Source of the DNA: Macrosoma leucophasiata
Lineage: Eukaryota > Arthropoda > Insecta > Lepidoptera > Hedylidae
Length of the DNA stretch: 64,000 nucleotides
Assembly: GCA_036365455.1 (NCBI GenBank)
Contig: JAWQUS010000030.1
Coordinates: forward strand, 5,270,001-5,334,000
Reading direction: 5' to 3'
Shown: in pieces, positions 20,912 through 30,790 of the stretch
How the letters are laid out: every line of letters starts with the position of its first letter
Position numbering within the stretch: position 1 is the first letter of the stretch
Position numbers and translations under genes: made by a program
The notes under the pieces: model-generated
Databases searched by the model: none
Seen by the model: the letters and a program-made list of their open reading frames with translations, nothing else
What the model was told of the DNA's origin: nothing

Positions 20912-22138
20912 CTGTTTGATCTATACTTTACTTATCTTGCTAATACTTAATCTTGCCAAGTCTTAATTTTGCACTACATACGATAACATCGGACAGTGGA
21001 ACAAGCGATCATAATTATGTATAGATAAGGTTTATTCGGAGCTAATTTACCGCATCTGGCAGGCTTTACGACGTCATTTCGCAGGTCAATTCCTGGAACC
21101 CATTCCTCTCACGTCTTTCCACATATGTTTTTATGTGCGCACAAAATTCCGGAGATCTTAATAAAGATTTGTTTAAATAAAAAACTGACACAGTAATCTG
21201 TATAAACAAATTTTATGAAAATACGTTTGTTTGTAATAGAACAACTAATTTTAGAGATTCTTACTTATGAAGCTTAGTCATTATTAAAAGAAATGCTCAA
21301 AATTTGAATATTATATGCAGATCAATAAACTCAACATATAGGGAACTTAAAAACCGGAACTAGTGATTCGTAGTTGTATTGATAAATACTTGGAAGCAAG
21401 AGGTCGTTTTACTTTTGCCTCTGATTACCCTACCCCGAAAAGTATATACATTGAAGTGATATTATATATTGATATTAATCATGAGCTCTTCTAAAATTAA
21501 AAATACTTAATATACAGTCTAAGACATTCGTCGCAACATAAAAAAACTTCAATATCAATAAAAGTTTAAGCGACAAAATAATAATAGATTTTTTGTAATG
21601 AAATAGCAAACAACCAATAAAAAGAATATTATCTTGTTGTGTAAGTAAAACACGCATAGTAAAAATGAAATATTCCATATTAAAAAATAAATAAACAAGA
21701 TATTTATAACAGATTTAAACAGTGCATTACCAAACACGATAAGTATACGACAAATAATTATGCTAATCTCTTTACGTGTCTCGCAATTTATTACGATCAC
21801 AACAAACATACGAAACTCAAAAATATTATATCCGATTAAACTTAACTTTGATAACTTCCCGAGATTTAATTACGGTTTTTTTGTTTATTTATATCAAGCT
21901 TCCTTTCCCTTGAAACGGAACGCCAAAAACCGTTATAGGAAGTGGTTAATTGCAGAACGCGTATAATAAAACAACGGTGTCTTTATAGCCTTCCCTTGAT
22001 AGGACATGTCAATATTAAACTTATTGCAGACGTAAAACAGGACCGATACAATGTTGACTGATCTTACTTTACTGCACTTTGTTACTGTGTTTACTGGAAA
22101 TTGTCAACGCTTGGAATATTGCTGGTTATAGTACCACA
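20912..22138. other. Unassigned, very AT-rich interval
   Basis: No gene or element recognised. Frames near 21475-21966 on both strands are low-complexity F/I/L/Y-rich translations of AT-rich DNA. Confidence 0.5.
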
Positions 22139-22537
22139 TTTTTTTACGAGCTGGAAATCCCTTTGCAGTTAACCAAGTCTTTGGGGCGAAAGTCGAGATG
22201 AACAATATGAGATACGTGGACCCTCTAAAATCACTTCGGTGCCGACTTCAGTGCATGAAAGGGGAGGATCCGCATACACTATAAACACTGCTCGGTTCCC
22301 CCCTCGCACTTCGCAGCCATCCAAGGCTCGTCCACGGGGGCTTGTGAGCCCCCCTTCGTCACTTCATAACATGCGGCTACCACGGTCATCGTCCTCACGG
22401 AGCCGCGAGTGCTGAGCGACCAGAACCCCCCAGACTCTTACCGCCTGCGGCTCATTTCCCCTTTTAGTCGCCTCTTACGACAGGCAGAGGATACCTCAGT
22501 CCTATTCTACAGGCCCAGACCTACAGGGCGCTGGATG
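22139..22537 (-). mobile_element. Family E poly(A) retroposon, longer copy
   Basis: Shares CTGTCGTAAGAGGCGACTAA and the GAGCCGC...CGGTAAGAGT block with 10440-10652. It has about 180 bp more in the middle, a GC-rich section containing CCACGGGGGCTTGTGAGCCC. Tail is TAAAAAAATG on the minus strand. Target duplication not clear. Confidence 0.65.
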
Positions 22538-22634
22538 CAGTATCTAACACTAATCGTGTGGAAGGTTCGCAGCAGATTACTTCTTGTTGGATACTGTACA
22601 GTAATTAAAACACAGACTACTTTTAATCTTTTTT

Positions 22635-22924
22635 ATGTAAGGAAGGTGACAAAAAAGCATGCAGCTCACATTGATGTTAAGTGATGACTGCAGCCTTTAG
22701 CATATACCTACACAAAAACCAAAGGTCAAAATGCAGATGTGTTGCCACCCTTGAGACTTAAGTTGTCATGTCTCTGTGATTGTTATTATGGGGCCAACTT
22801 AACCATCTACTCGGAACACGAATGATGAACACGAGTGCTGAACACTACAATTTCACGGCAGATGAATTAGATAATACGGTGGTGCTTACGCCTTCGAGCT
22901 CCTGCACTGAAACTCTACCACCAG
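22635..22924 (-). mobile_element. Family A element, near full length
   Basis: Tail end TATGTAAGGAAGGTGACAAA, head end GAAACTCTACCACCAGT. Diverged subfamily with GTTATTATGGGGCCAAC, like the copies at 8066 and 55630. Confidence 0.8.
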
Positions 22925-22934
22925 TAAAAGTCCA

Positions 22935-23085
22935 GTCCTTAATTAACTACGCCCGACGAACCATAACCGTTCAAATGACTGGCCTCCATTCTGACTAATC
23001 CATTAGCAATTGAATAGATATGTTATTGGTGGTTTTCTGTAATCAAAACTTTGTTATTTATAGACCGGGGACCGGGTGGCTGCAT
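22935..23085. repeat. About 150-bp direct repeat, copy 1
   Basis: Pairs with 23952-24110. Shared blocks include CCAGTCCTTAATT / CCAGTCTTTAATT, AATCAAAACTTTGTTATTTA and GGGACCGGGTGGCTG. Both copies directly follow a reversed family A element, so the duplicated unit was larger than the repeat itself. Confidence 0.8.
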
Positions 23086-23095
23086 CTTGACCCAA

Positions 23096-23420
23096 ACTTT
23101 GTTTTCTTATTACCCATAACTTCCGATACAGAGGCAAAAAGTCCAAAGGGATGACAAAACGCATGTACATTTAAACCTCTGGTTTTTACGTATGTCTGCA
23201 TCTTAACGCCAAGTCTTTTACGGGATAGACAGCGAGAATGGAACGCGAAATATTCCGTTACTGACGTGGGAAACGGTGACCTTGCTTCTTCTACATTCAT
23301 CATTCTGATCATACATGCACGCCGGTTCCTAAGACTCTTGATCCCACCCTCAGACTGTACTCGACCTATGGTGGTAAAAGTAGGACAGTCTTGGTCTTCC
23401 TGAGCCTCTGCAACTATCCA
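23096..23420 (-). other. Unidentified segment with an open frame resembling a widespread repeat
   Basis: Part of a 123-codon minus-strand frame. Residues such as DQDCPTFTTIGRVQSEGG and RMMNVEEARSPFPTSVTEY do not look random, and I have an impression of similar translations from other lepidopteran DNA, but I cannot name a family. It is absent from the second copy of the surrounding duplication. Could be a fragment of an unrecognised transposon or a captured exon. Confidence 0.35.
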
Positions 23421-23782
23421 CATTCGCATTGTACATCTGTTTGGTTATTCGCTCATTCGACGTTCATTCTACATGCCACAACTATCGAAGCATGCCACCT
23501 GTTTAGTTATTCGTTCATTCGACATTCTTTCTGCCCCAACTATCCCAGCCTGCCCCTTTCCGTTTTTAAGTAAACTGAAACTCTAAGGTTCTTCAATTAC
23601 ATTTAAATATATGTTTGGGTTGCCTCAACCAGGGACAGGCTTTTTAGACAAAAACTGAAACTATGAGATTTAAAACAGTGAACTGAACTTAGTTGATATT
23701 GGCGGAGGATTTGAGCCACTTTACCTCTAAACCCACTAAATACTTACGCCCTTAATCACTTACTTTATATTCAAGTTATGAT

Positions 23783-23934
23783 GATGGCACAGCAGCAAGT
23801 AGTTTACAATGACGTTAAATAAAAATTGCAGTTATAGACATCTACGCAAAAACCCGAAGATCACAATGCAGATGCGTCGCCCCCGCAGAAGCCTAAGTTG
23901 TTTTGAGCCCTATATCGGAGCTCTACCACCAATA
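23783..23934 (-). mobile_element. Family A element, badly decayed
   Basis: AAGTAGTTTACAATGACGTT, AATGCAGATGCGTCGCC and CGGAGCTCTACCACCAAT remain in family order (reverse). Second-copy equivalent of 22635-22924. Confidence 0.6.
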
Positions 23935-23951
23935 ATATGAAGCTATGATAT

Positions 23952-24110
23952 AAGAAGCCAGTCTTTAATTTACCATACACGTTGATAACCGCTCAAATTA
24001 ACTCGCTGCCATTGCGACTAATTAATTACCATATGAATATACATGCTACTGGTGATTTTCTCTAATCAAAACTTTGTTATTTATAGACCAGGGACCGGGT
24101 GGCTGGATGT
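23952..24110. repeat. About 150-bp direct repeat, copy 2
   Basis: Partner of 22935-23085 at about 1.02 kb spacing; similarity strongest over AATCAAAACTTTGTTATTTA and GGGACCGGGTGGCTGG. Confidence 0.8.
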
Positions 24111-25150
24111 AAGCTGCATTGATTTGCATGGCAATGTGTAGAATAACGAATATACTGATTTTGCATCAAAGATATGCTCTTACGGTAGATGGAATATATT
24201 ATGAATATGAATATATTGTATCGATGTCTAATAAAAGTGATTTATATGTTGCAGGTCAGATTGGTTTGTGCAGCTTTCGTTACTACCTGTGGAGAATAAA
24301 TGGTATATATCTTAGTTCAATAGAAACTAGATCATGTAGACTTTTAGCCATCTATCATGACCGATTTTTATATGTAATTTTAATTTAAGACTATTCAACA
24401 TCCATTTTTTTTCATGTAAAACCTAATGAAGCCATCAATGATGTTAGGTGTATGGGTTTGCGCAAAAGTTGAGGCAACACATGCTAGGTTTTCTTTTCCT
24501 AAAATTGCGAAATTAATACTTAAGGTCACCACAATTAATATCCAAATATATAAAAATATTACTGTCTTTATCAAATATATTTGAAATAATGAGCGATTCC
24601 TGTTTCATTTTCATTGACCAATTTCATAAAAGCTATGACCGCATACGTGTTACACCTTACACCACAGCTATTTTGGGGTCATATGGATATTGGCGAACAA
24701 GATATTTACATGGTCTCTGACCCACTCACCCCTCTTCGTGAGGACCCATATATGGCCGCATACGTTTACCTATGGATAAAGCGATTTGCAAACACTTGCA
24801 TGCAACATATTTTCGACGACATTATTAAAATGAATTTGAATTATTAATTTAATTTATTAATTTATAGGTACTTCAGTCCACTCTCCTCTCTTTATAAGGA
24901 CCCTTTTAAGGATGCATAAGTTTTATCACTTTTTCCACATGCAAGTGTTATTGTAAAAAATCCAAAATAAATTGCCACGGTCCTCTCATAAAAAGTTAAT
25001 AGAACAATACTTATTCTATGGGTTACTAATAGGTACTAGACACCTGTCAGTAACTCACGGAAGCAAGCGAAAATTACCCTTAAGGAGTTTTAAATAGGTA
25101 CAAAAAAGTATCATACAATGTTAGTATCATAATCAAAAAGTAGAACAGTA
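24111..25150. other. Unassigned AT-rich interval
   Basis: No gene. Weak internal similarity between the GGCCGCATACGT segments near 24636 and 24753; otherwise nothing recognised. Confidence 0.5.
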
Positions 25151-25270
25151 CAGTCGCGCACAGCCACAATGCGCAGATAATCAGGTGTTACCCGGTACCC
25201 TATAAACGCGAATAGAGCCACGGAATAGCTACAGGTGGATGTACGTGATTGTACCATTTTCTATAACCAT
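25151..25270. repeat. Direct repeat flanking a palindromic MITE, left copy
   Basis: AGTCGCGCACAGCCACAATG, CAGATAATCAGGTGTTACCC and GCTACAGGTGGATG recur at 25591-25715 in the same order. Confidence 0.8.
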
Positions 25271-25362
25271 TTATTTTTCCTAATATTCGCACATGATATG
25301 CGCGATGCGCGATTGTACTTTATTCTATAAGCATTTATTAAGACCAAGCACTTTTAGCGCCC

Positions 25363-25527
25363 TAACGCACTAGCGGTTAGCCGCGGGAGCAGGCAGCCGC
25401 GCGGCTAGCAGCTTTTACAGTTTGATACGCACTTACCCGCCATACAATCACAGGCGGTTACATATCAAACTGTAAAAGCGGCTAACCGCGCCGCTGCCCG
25501 CTCCCGCGGCTAACCGCTAGTGCGTTA
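25363..25527. mobile_element. 165-bp GC-rich palindromic MITE
   Basis: Terminal inverted repeats of about 65 bp: TAACGCACTAGCGGTTAGCC at the left and its complement at the right, continuing through CGCGGGAGC...GCAGC...CGCGG and AGCTTTTACAGTTTGAT. The arms differ at a few positions. The centre is CGCACTTACCCGCCATACAA. No confident target duplication. GC-rich against an AT-rich background. Confidence 0.8.
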
Positions 25528-25590
25528 AGACGCATAGTATATTCAAATACACACCAACACCTACTAAAAAATGTGTACATAACACAATGT

Positions 25591-25715
25591 TATAGTCGCG
25601 CACTATCGCAATGTGCAGATAATCAGGTGTTACCCAGTACCCTATAGACACGAATAGACTCACGGGACTTACAGGGCAGCTACAGGTGGATGCGCGCGAT
25701 GGTACCATTTTTATA
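25591..25715. repeat. Direct repeat flanking a palindromic MITE, right copy
   Basis: Partner of 25151-25270. It carries an extra CACGGGACTTACAGGGC segment before the shared GCTACAGGTGGATG. Confidence 0.8.
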
Positions 25716-25851
25716 AGCATAATTCATATTAACTAGTGTTCCCGATGGTACAATGTTCTTGGTAATCTTAATAAATATTGATATTTTGATTAAGTTGCAG
25801 TTTGCCACTTTCATGTTGATTCTTATGACCTCATACATATTAACACAGGTT

Positions 25852-25965
25852 TTTTTATGTTTCGAAGGTCGCAAACAAGTTCACACACACAATGCAGTTC
25901 ACATGCATGTTAGGTGATAACTGCAGCCTAAAGACATCGATACTAGAGGTCAAAATTCAGTCTAT
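25852..25965 (-). mobile_element. Family A tail half
   Basis: GCAAACAAGTTCACACAC, ATGCAGTTCACATGCATGTT and CTGCAGCCTAAAGACATC are the 3' half of the family, reversed; truncated at GTCAAAATTCAGTC. Confidence 0.65.
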
Positions 25966-26188
25966 ACTTCAGTATCCTTATTATTAATACTTAACAATCC
26001 TTTATTTACCAGACTTTTATCACCATAAATACAAAAAAAAAACATTTTTTTTCTTATATATCTATAGTATACAAAGTAATCTTTAGAAGAATAATTAGTA
26101 ATTAAATTATTTTAACACTTTATACATTTATGCTATATAAGTACTCGTAATAATTTAATTTCATTCTTCGGAAATATGCAAACAAAAC

Positions 26189-26340
26189 AAACAACATTTA
26201 TTAGAATATCCTCCTGTATATTGTTTGTATTACGGTACATTGTCCTTGGGTGCAGTGGGCGCTACCGCTCGCCCACGGGCGCGGACATACCCGCACCGGT
26301 GTAATCCACCAGCTAATGTAGTAACGCCATTATGAGTTGT
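26189..26340. repeat. About 150-bp direct repeat around a Helitron, copy 1
   Basis: CATTTATTAGAATATCCTCC, GTCCTTGGGTGCAGTGGGCG and AATCCACCAGCTAATGTAGT are shared with 26716-26868 at roughly 90% identity. On the minus strand each copy ends with an AATAAATG polyadenylation-like signal, so it may be the 3' end of an unknown transcript or retroelement. Confidence 0.85.
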
Positions 26341-26500
26341 ATGGGATACAGTTCATTTAAATTCGATTATGTAGCAGTTACGAACTTTATCCACTGACTT
26401 TTATGCCCAACTTTCATCTTGAACCTTAGAAGCAAAATAGCCTTATAGCCTATACCAATGTAAGTATAATCGAAATTTAAAATAATACAATCCCTACTAA

Positions 26501-26688
26501 TCCCTACTAATATTATAAATGCAAAAGTAACTCTGTCTGTCTATTTGTCTGTCTGTTACCTTTTCACGTCCAAACGAATGGACCAATTTTAATGAAATTT
26601 GGTACAGAGATAGAGATGACTTTGAGAAAGAACATAGGCATACTTTGTAAACGACATCCAGGTGGGCGAAGCCGCGGGCAACAGCTAG
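26501..26688 (+). mobile_element. Non-autonomous Helitron
   Basis: 5' TCCCTACTAATATTATAAAT, internal TCTGTCTGTC repeats and GACCAATTTTAATGAAATTT, 3' GAAGCCGCGGGCAACAGCTAG ending in CTAG. The start is tandemly doubled (TCCCTACTAATCCCTACTAA). Confidence 0.8.
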
Positions 26689-26715
26689 TATAAATTATGT
26701 AAATTATGTATTACC

Positions 26716-26868
26716 AAAAAAAATACATTTATTAGAGTATCCTCCTGTATAATGTTTCTATTACGGTACGTTGTCCTTGGGTGCAGTGGGCGCTACCGTT
26801 CGCCCACGGACGCGGACTTGCCCGCACCGATGTAATCCACCAGCTAATGTAGTAACGCCATTATGTGC
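26716..26868. repeat. About 150-bp direct repeat around a Helitron, copy 2
   Basis: Partner of 26189-26340 at about 525 bp spacing; the Helitron lies between them. Confidence 0.85.
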
Positions 26869-27329
26869 TAGTGTTTAACATACAGTTAATTTCATATATA
26901 CAGATATTCATCTCGTTCAGGGGTGTCTTAGGGATTCTTTAAGTACATGCGGACGAAGCTAGTCATTACATAAAGAAATGTAGAGGTAATAACGATACCT
27001 TACCATAGCAGTATTGCCCTGCAAACACTATGGCAAACTTGTAAAGCCAACTTATGTGTGATAGTCTTACTTTTAATTTCATTATAGCTACTATTGTCGT
27101 TACGTTTGAATTTCTAACAACAACCGTTTAGTTGGTTGAGGGGAGGCGACACTTGACTCTAACGAAAATTGGCACTTTAAAGTTTAAATCGAAAAATGAT
27201 ATTTGCACATCCCTAAAATTTTTAAAAAACCTCTCTAACGATATCTAACACGAAATAGAAAACAAAAAAAATTTTCGGCTCGTTGTACCTAGGGTAGGTA
27301 CCCTAAATATTTTTATTTTCATGTTTTTA
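26869..27329. other. Unassigned interval
   Basis: AT-rich, with no gene or repeat recognised; a GTACCTAGGGTAGGTACC near-palindrome is present at about 27285-27303. Confidence 0.45.
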
Positions 27330-27511
27330 TTTCATCACTTTGTCGGCGTGATTAAGGTACCTACCACACCTACACTTGTGCCAAATTTCAAGTCTCTAGT
27401 ACCAATAGTTTTCACGCTAAACCGCGGACCGACAAACAGACAAACAGACAGACGCACATGGCGAAACTATAAGCGTTCCTTGTTTATTTGTTACGGAACC
27501 CTAAAAAGCAT
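27330..27511 (+). mobile_element. Retroelement 3' end closing in CGGAACCCTAAAAA
   Basis: GCCAAATTTCAAGTCTCTAG, AAACAGACAAACAGACAGAC and TGTTACGGAACCCTAAAAA. The last motif is a common lepidopteran LINE-type terminus, related to the GGGTCCGTTTTTACC part of family G. Confidence 0.6.
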
Positions 27512-27883
27512 GAATTATTTACTGCAAAGGCGGCCATTTCAAAAGAATTTTGGCTGAAATGCAGGACTCAAAAATACATACGAAATAGATGAATATAAGT
27601 GAATGCTTTTGAGTAAACGTCCGTTGAATGGGTCGTTAAAAGTTCTAGCCAAAATTTTTAAGCAGTTGTGAGAATTGTGAGCAAATTAAGAAAAAAAACA
27701 TATTTTTTGCTGTGTCAAGAGTAAAACGCGTGGATTTATGAACAAAACGGGATTTACATAAGGATAAGCTGTTTAAATTTTTATATATTTAGGTAGTACT
27801 AGAACTGCTTCAGTTGTCTAGTGGTATCAGGCCACTACCCGGTTCCCGGATCGGGAACTACCCTCTTTTTGGGGGCTTGCTTA

Positions 27884-27975
27884 CTCACACACAAACACAT
27901 ACACACGCACGCGCGCGCGCGTGCTATTGAGATAGAAAGAGAAATAGAGACGCTCAGCCACACACACACTCACAG
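27884..27975. repeat. (AC)n-rich microsatellite
   Basis: Imperfect ACACAC and GCGCGC dinucleotide runs, including a short alternating CG stretch with Z-DNA potential. It abuts the MITE start at 27976. Confidence 0.85.
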
Positions 27976-28265
27976 CAGTGGCGTAGTTATAGGGGGACGG
28001 AGCGGCGTAGTCGGACAGCACCGGGTGCCACCCGTTTGGGTCGTGAAACCCTACATTTAAATAACAAAAATTTGAGCTGTTTAAGTGTGAAAGCGCAATA
28101 CGAAACTCACTTTCACATTTATAATACCAGGGAGAGCCAGAGACAGAGAATTGACTCAAATATACACAACGATAGAGAATGGAGAACTAAGATACAAAAG
28201 AATGACGAGTATTCCCTTTTTTTGCTTGTCCGCCCCGGGTGCCACCCATGTTAGCTACGCCACTG
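27976..28265. mobile_element. 290-bp MITE with CAGTGGCGTAG ends
   Basis: Left end CAGTGGCGTAGTTATAGGGG with CACCGGGTGCCACCCG further in; right end GGGTGCCACCCATGTTAGCT then ACGCCACTG. The inverted similarity extends roughly 50-60 bp. The outer flanks share ACTCA (ACTCACAG versus ACTCAGTC), which might be a degraded target duplication. Superfamily not certain; hAT is possible. Confidence 0.75.
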
Positions 28266-28743
28266 ACTCAGTCTCCTGGATTTGAATTTTAGTCAAAATA
28301 AAAGTAATTATTTACCGTTACAAGGAACTGTAGAGTGTGCTAAAATTATGCAGCCATCTTTATGATATCGTATTTAGCGCTAGTGTCAGTTCATGACATT
28401 CATAACTGCACATTAAAAGTATAAAAGTTTCCTGCGACACTTACAATGATATATTTTGGCACTTAATTAAAGGTTTCAGAACGAAAATAACGTATCCGTA
28501 AGTTGACACTTGAAACTTAACTTCCTGGTGAATATCTCAATTTGTGACATTACTTTTTAACTTTTATCCTGCGCGTACGCACACGCGTTTTCGTGAGAAC
28601 GGTAGCCGTGTAAAGGTCGTCTGACATACGACGCTATCGCATTTCAAATGCGATATATAATGCAGCATTTTTTTCTCATTGACAGTAAGTAAAGTGAAGT
28701 TAGGATGGAAAAACATAAAACTTATTTAAGTCTATATATGTTT
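28266..28743. other. Unassigned interval
   Basis: No gene or repeat recognised; a GC-rich spot near 28568-28600 (GCGCGTACGCACACGCGTTT) is the only notable local feature. Confidence 0.45.
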
Positions 28744-28953
28744 TTTTATGTAACAAATGTGGCAAACAGGCATGGGGTTCACATTGATATTAAGTGATGA
28801 CTGCACCCTATAAGACACTTACACAAAGACCAGAGTTCAAAATGCAGATGCGTTGCTACCCCTGAGGCCATAGTTGTTGTCTCTGTGTATATACCTATTA
28901 GTAGGCCATCTAACGGAACCACGATAGTGCTGAACACTACCATTTGGCGGCAT
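28744..28953 (-). mobile_element. Family A element, head truncated
   Basis: TATGTAACAAATGTGGCAAA tail end to GAACACTACCATTTGGCGGC; the head block is lost. Confidence 0.75.
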
Positions 28954-29272
28954 AATATTCAACCAGTACATTTTATCAATGCTTGCATTATAAATTACAT
29001 CGAAATACTTAAGTATTCACCAATAAAGGATATTAAATCGTTTATTTTTATCACTCGTAAAAATAAATACTCCGGATGCAATTATATCTGTGTCAGTCGC
29101 TCAATGTGCAATGACCCTTAAAATTATACTTGACATGTGAACATTTAAGCGTATCTTAATACATCAATGATCTTAATTACTATTAATAATGCAACTGATT
29201 ACAAAAAAATTAAATCTTTTAAATGCAACGGTAGTCAGTTGGTGACGCGTTATAATCTATGGTTTATTTTTT
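28954..29272. other. Unassigned AT-rich interval
   Basis: Nothing recognised. Confidence 0.45.
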
Positions 29273-29543
29273 TTATGTAATGGAAGTGATAAACAAGCAT
29301 GCAGTTCACATTGATGTTAAGTGATGACTGCAGCCTATAGTCACCCACACAAAGTCCAAGGTCAAAATGCAGCTGCGTTACCACTCCTGAGGCCTAAGGT
29401 GTTATGCCTCTGTGCCGGAAATTACAGGGCCGTACATTACCACCTGACCGGAACACGATAGTGCTGAACACTATCATTTAGCGGTAAGTATATAAGGTAA
29501 TGCGGTGGTGCCTACGCCCGCGAGTTCCGTCACTGGAGCTCAG
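29273..29543 (-). mobile_element. Family A element, near full length
   Basis: ATGTAATGGAAGTGATAAAC to CCGTCACTGGAGCT. It lacks only the last CTACCAC of the head. Confidence 0.85.
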
Positions 29544-30284
29544 TAAAATTATTTTTATCCTGAAGTGTATTCAAATCAAAATCTAAGTTATTCACTTAAC
29601 GGAGTGCCAAGTGCAGTCAGAGAAGAACTCTTCTACCGAACAAACTCAGTAGGAGCTCTTATAAACTTTTAACTTGTGTCTAATAGAGATAGTCATTCAA
29701 ATCTAATAATTTAAACGTCCATGGCATACATATTTGTATAAGTACATTATTATCAGCAACTATCCACTATAAGGAAATGTAGCACCAGCAGACCAGAACA
29801 GACCAGTCCCATTCAGCACCCGTTCAAGAGTATACGCATAAGGCAGCCACTGTTTTTTTAAACGCATAAATTTGGAGCACGTCACAGATTATTTGTTTCT
29901 CATCTCAACCAACAATGAGTCCCGCAAAACAGCAAACAAACCGGACCAACGTTGGTTATGAAAAAACATACATCGTGCAGATATCGGGGCAGTCATCAAT
30001 GCTGAATATATTTAGAGCCATACATCAATCAGTAGCTAACGACCAGTTTCTCTCATATGCATAGAAGGCCATAATTTTGTTGCTACTAACTCATAGGATT
30101 GTGACAGTCTGGCGGTCTACGTTATTCAGTATTTGAGTACTACATGTTGAGTATTCGAACTTAAAATATTTGTACCATGTCATAATCAGCCTTTAAAAGT
30201 GCTATTCCAGGATTAAATTTAAAACAGCATCATTTCAATCGGAAGACTGTTAGACCCTGAAAGAAATAAGCAGTGCTGTCATCT
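29544..30284. other. Unassigned interval
   Basis: No gene or repeat recognised. AGCAGACCAGAACAGACCAG at about 29788 is a short local tandem. Confidence 0.45.
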
Positions 30285-30790
30285 TGACCAGGTCATCGGT
30301 CTGTCGAGTGGTGGGTCTGCCCATACTTCGTCTTCGGGTACGCAGTTGTAACTCCAGCACCTTTTTTCTCCAATGGTCGTAACTTTTTGATGTGCTATGT
30401 TTTTTTGTATGTAATTGAAATGGCACATTGATGTTAAGTGATGCCTGCAGCCTATAGACATCCACACAAAGACCAAGGTCAAAATGCAGATGCGTTACCA
30501 CTCCTGAGGCCTAAGGTGTTATGCCTCTGTGCCGGAAATTACAAGGCCATACATTGCCATCTGACCGGAACACGGTAGTGCTGAACACTACCATTTAGCG
30601 GCAAGTATATTAGGTAATGCGGTAGTGCCTACGCCCACGAGCTCTGTCACTGAAGCTCTACCACCAGAAAATGTTGGCTAACTTGGTTCTCATACGTATC
30701 TCTTCATTTCTGATTTGATCTCGGAGAGAAACACCGAGCATACCTCTTGCCATTGCTCTTTGTGTGACTTTGAGCTTAAGTATGAGGTGC
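30285..30790 (-). pseudogene. RTE-like LINE ORF2 C-terminal region, split by a family A insertion
   Basis: On the minus strand the two halves reconstitute the order seen in lepidopteran RTE ORF2 tails: first (30790 to 30668) the ...RAMARGMLGVSLRDQ...RNEE... region, then, after the 30667-30401 insertion, KVLELQLRTRRRSMGRPTTR and QTDDLVK (family motif VLEWRPRTGKRSxGRPPTRWTDDL). Frameshifts and the insertion make it non-functional. The order follows what I know of the family; an alignment would be needed to set exact breakpoints. Confidence 0.75.
30401..30667 (-). mobile_element. Family A element nested in RTE remnant
   Basis: TATGTAATTGAAATGGCACA tail end (about 17 bp of the tail deleted before ATTGATGTTAAGTG) to GAAGCTCTACCACCAGA. 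Flanks on both sides are parts of one LINE, proving insertion. Confidence 0.85.

Noticed and set aside
20912..22138. Hydrophobic frames suggesting small membrane proteins.
   Set aside because: Composition (F, I, L, Y, N, K) is that expected from AT-rich DNA; frames overlap on both strands and none has a recognisable family pattern.
24119..24388. 89-codon frame as a small gene.
   Set aside because: AT-rich, no motif, no neighbouring exon or repeat evidence; treated as chance.
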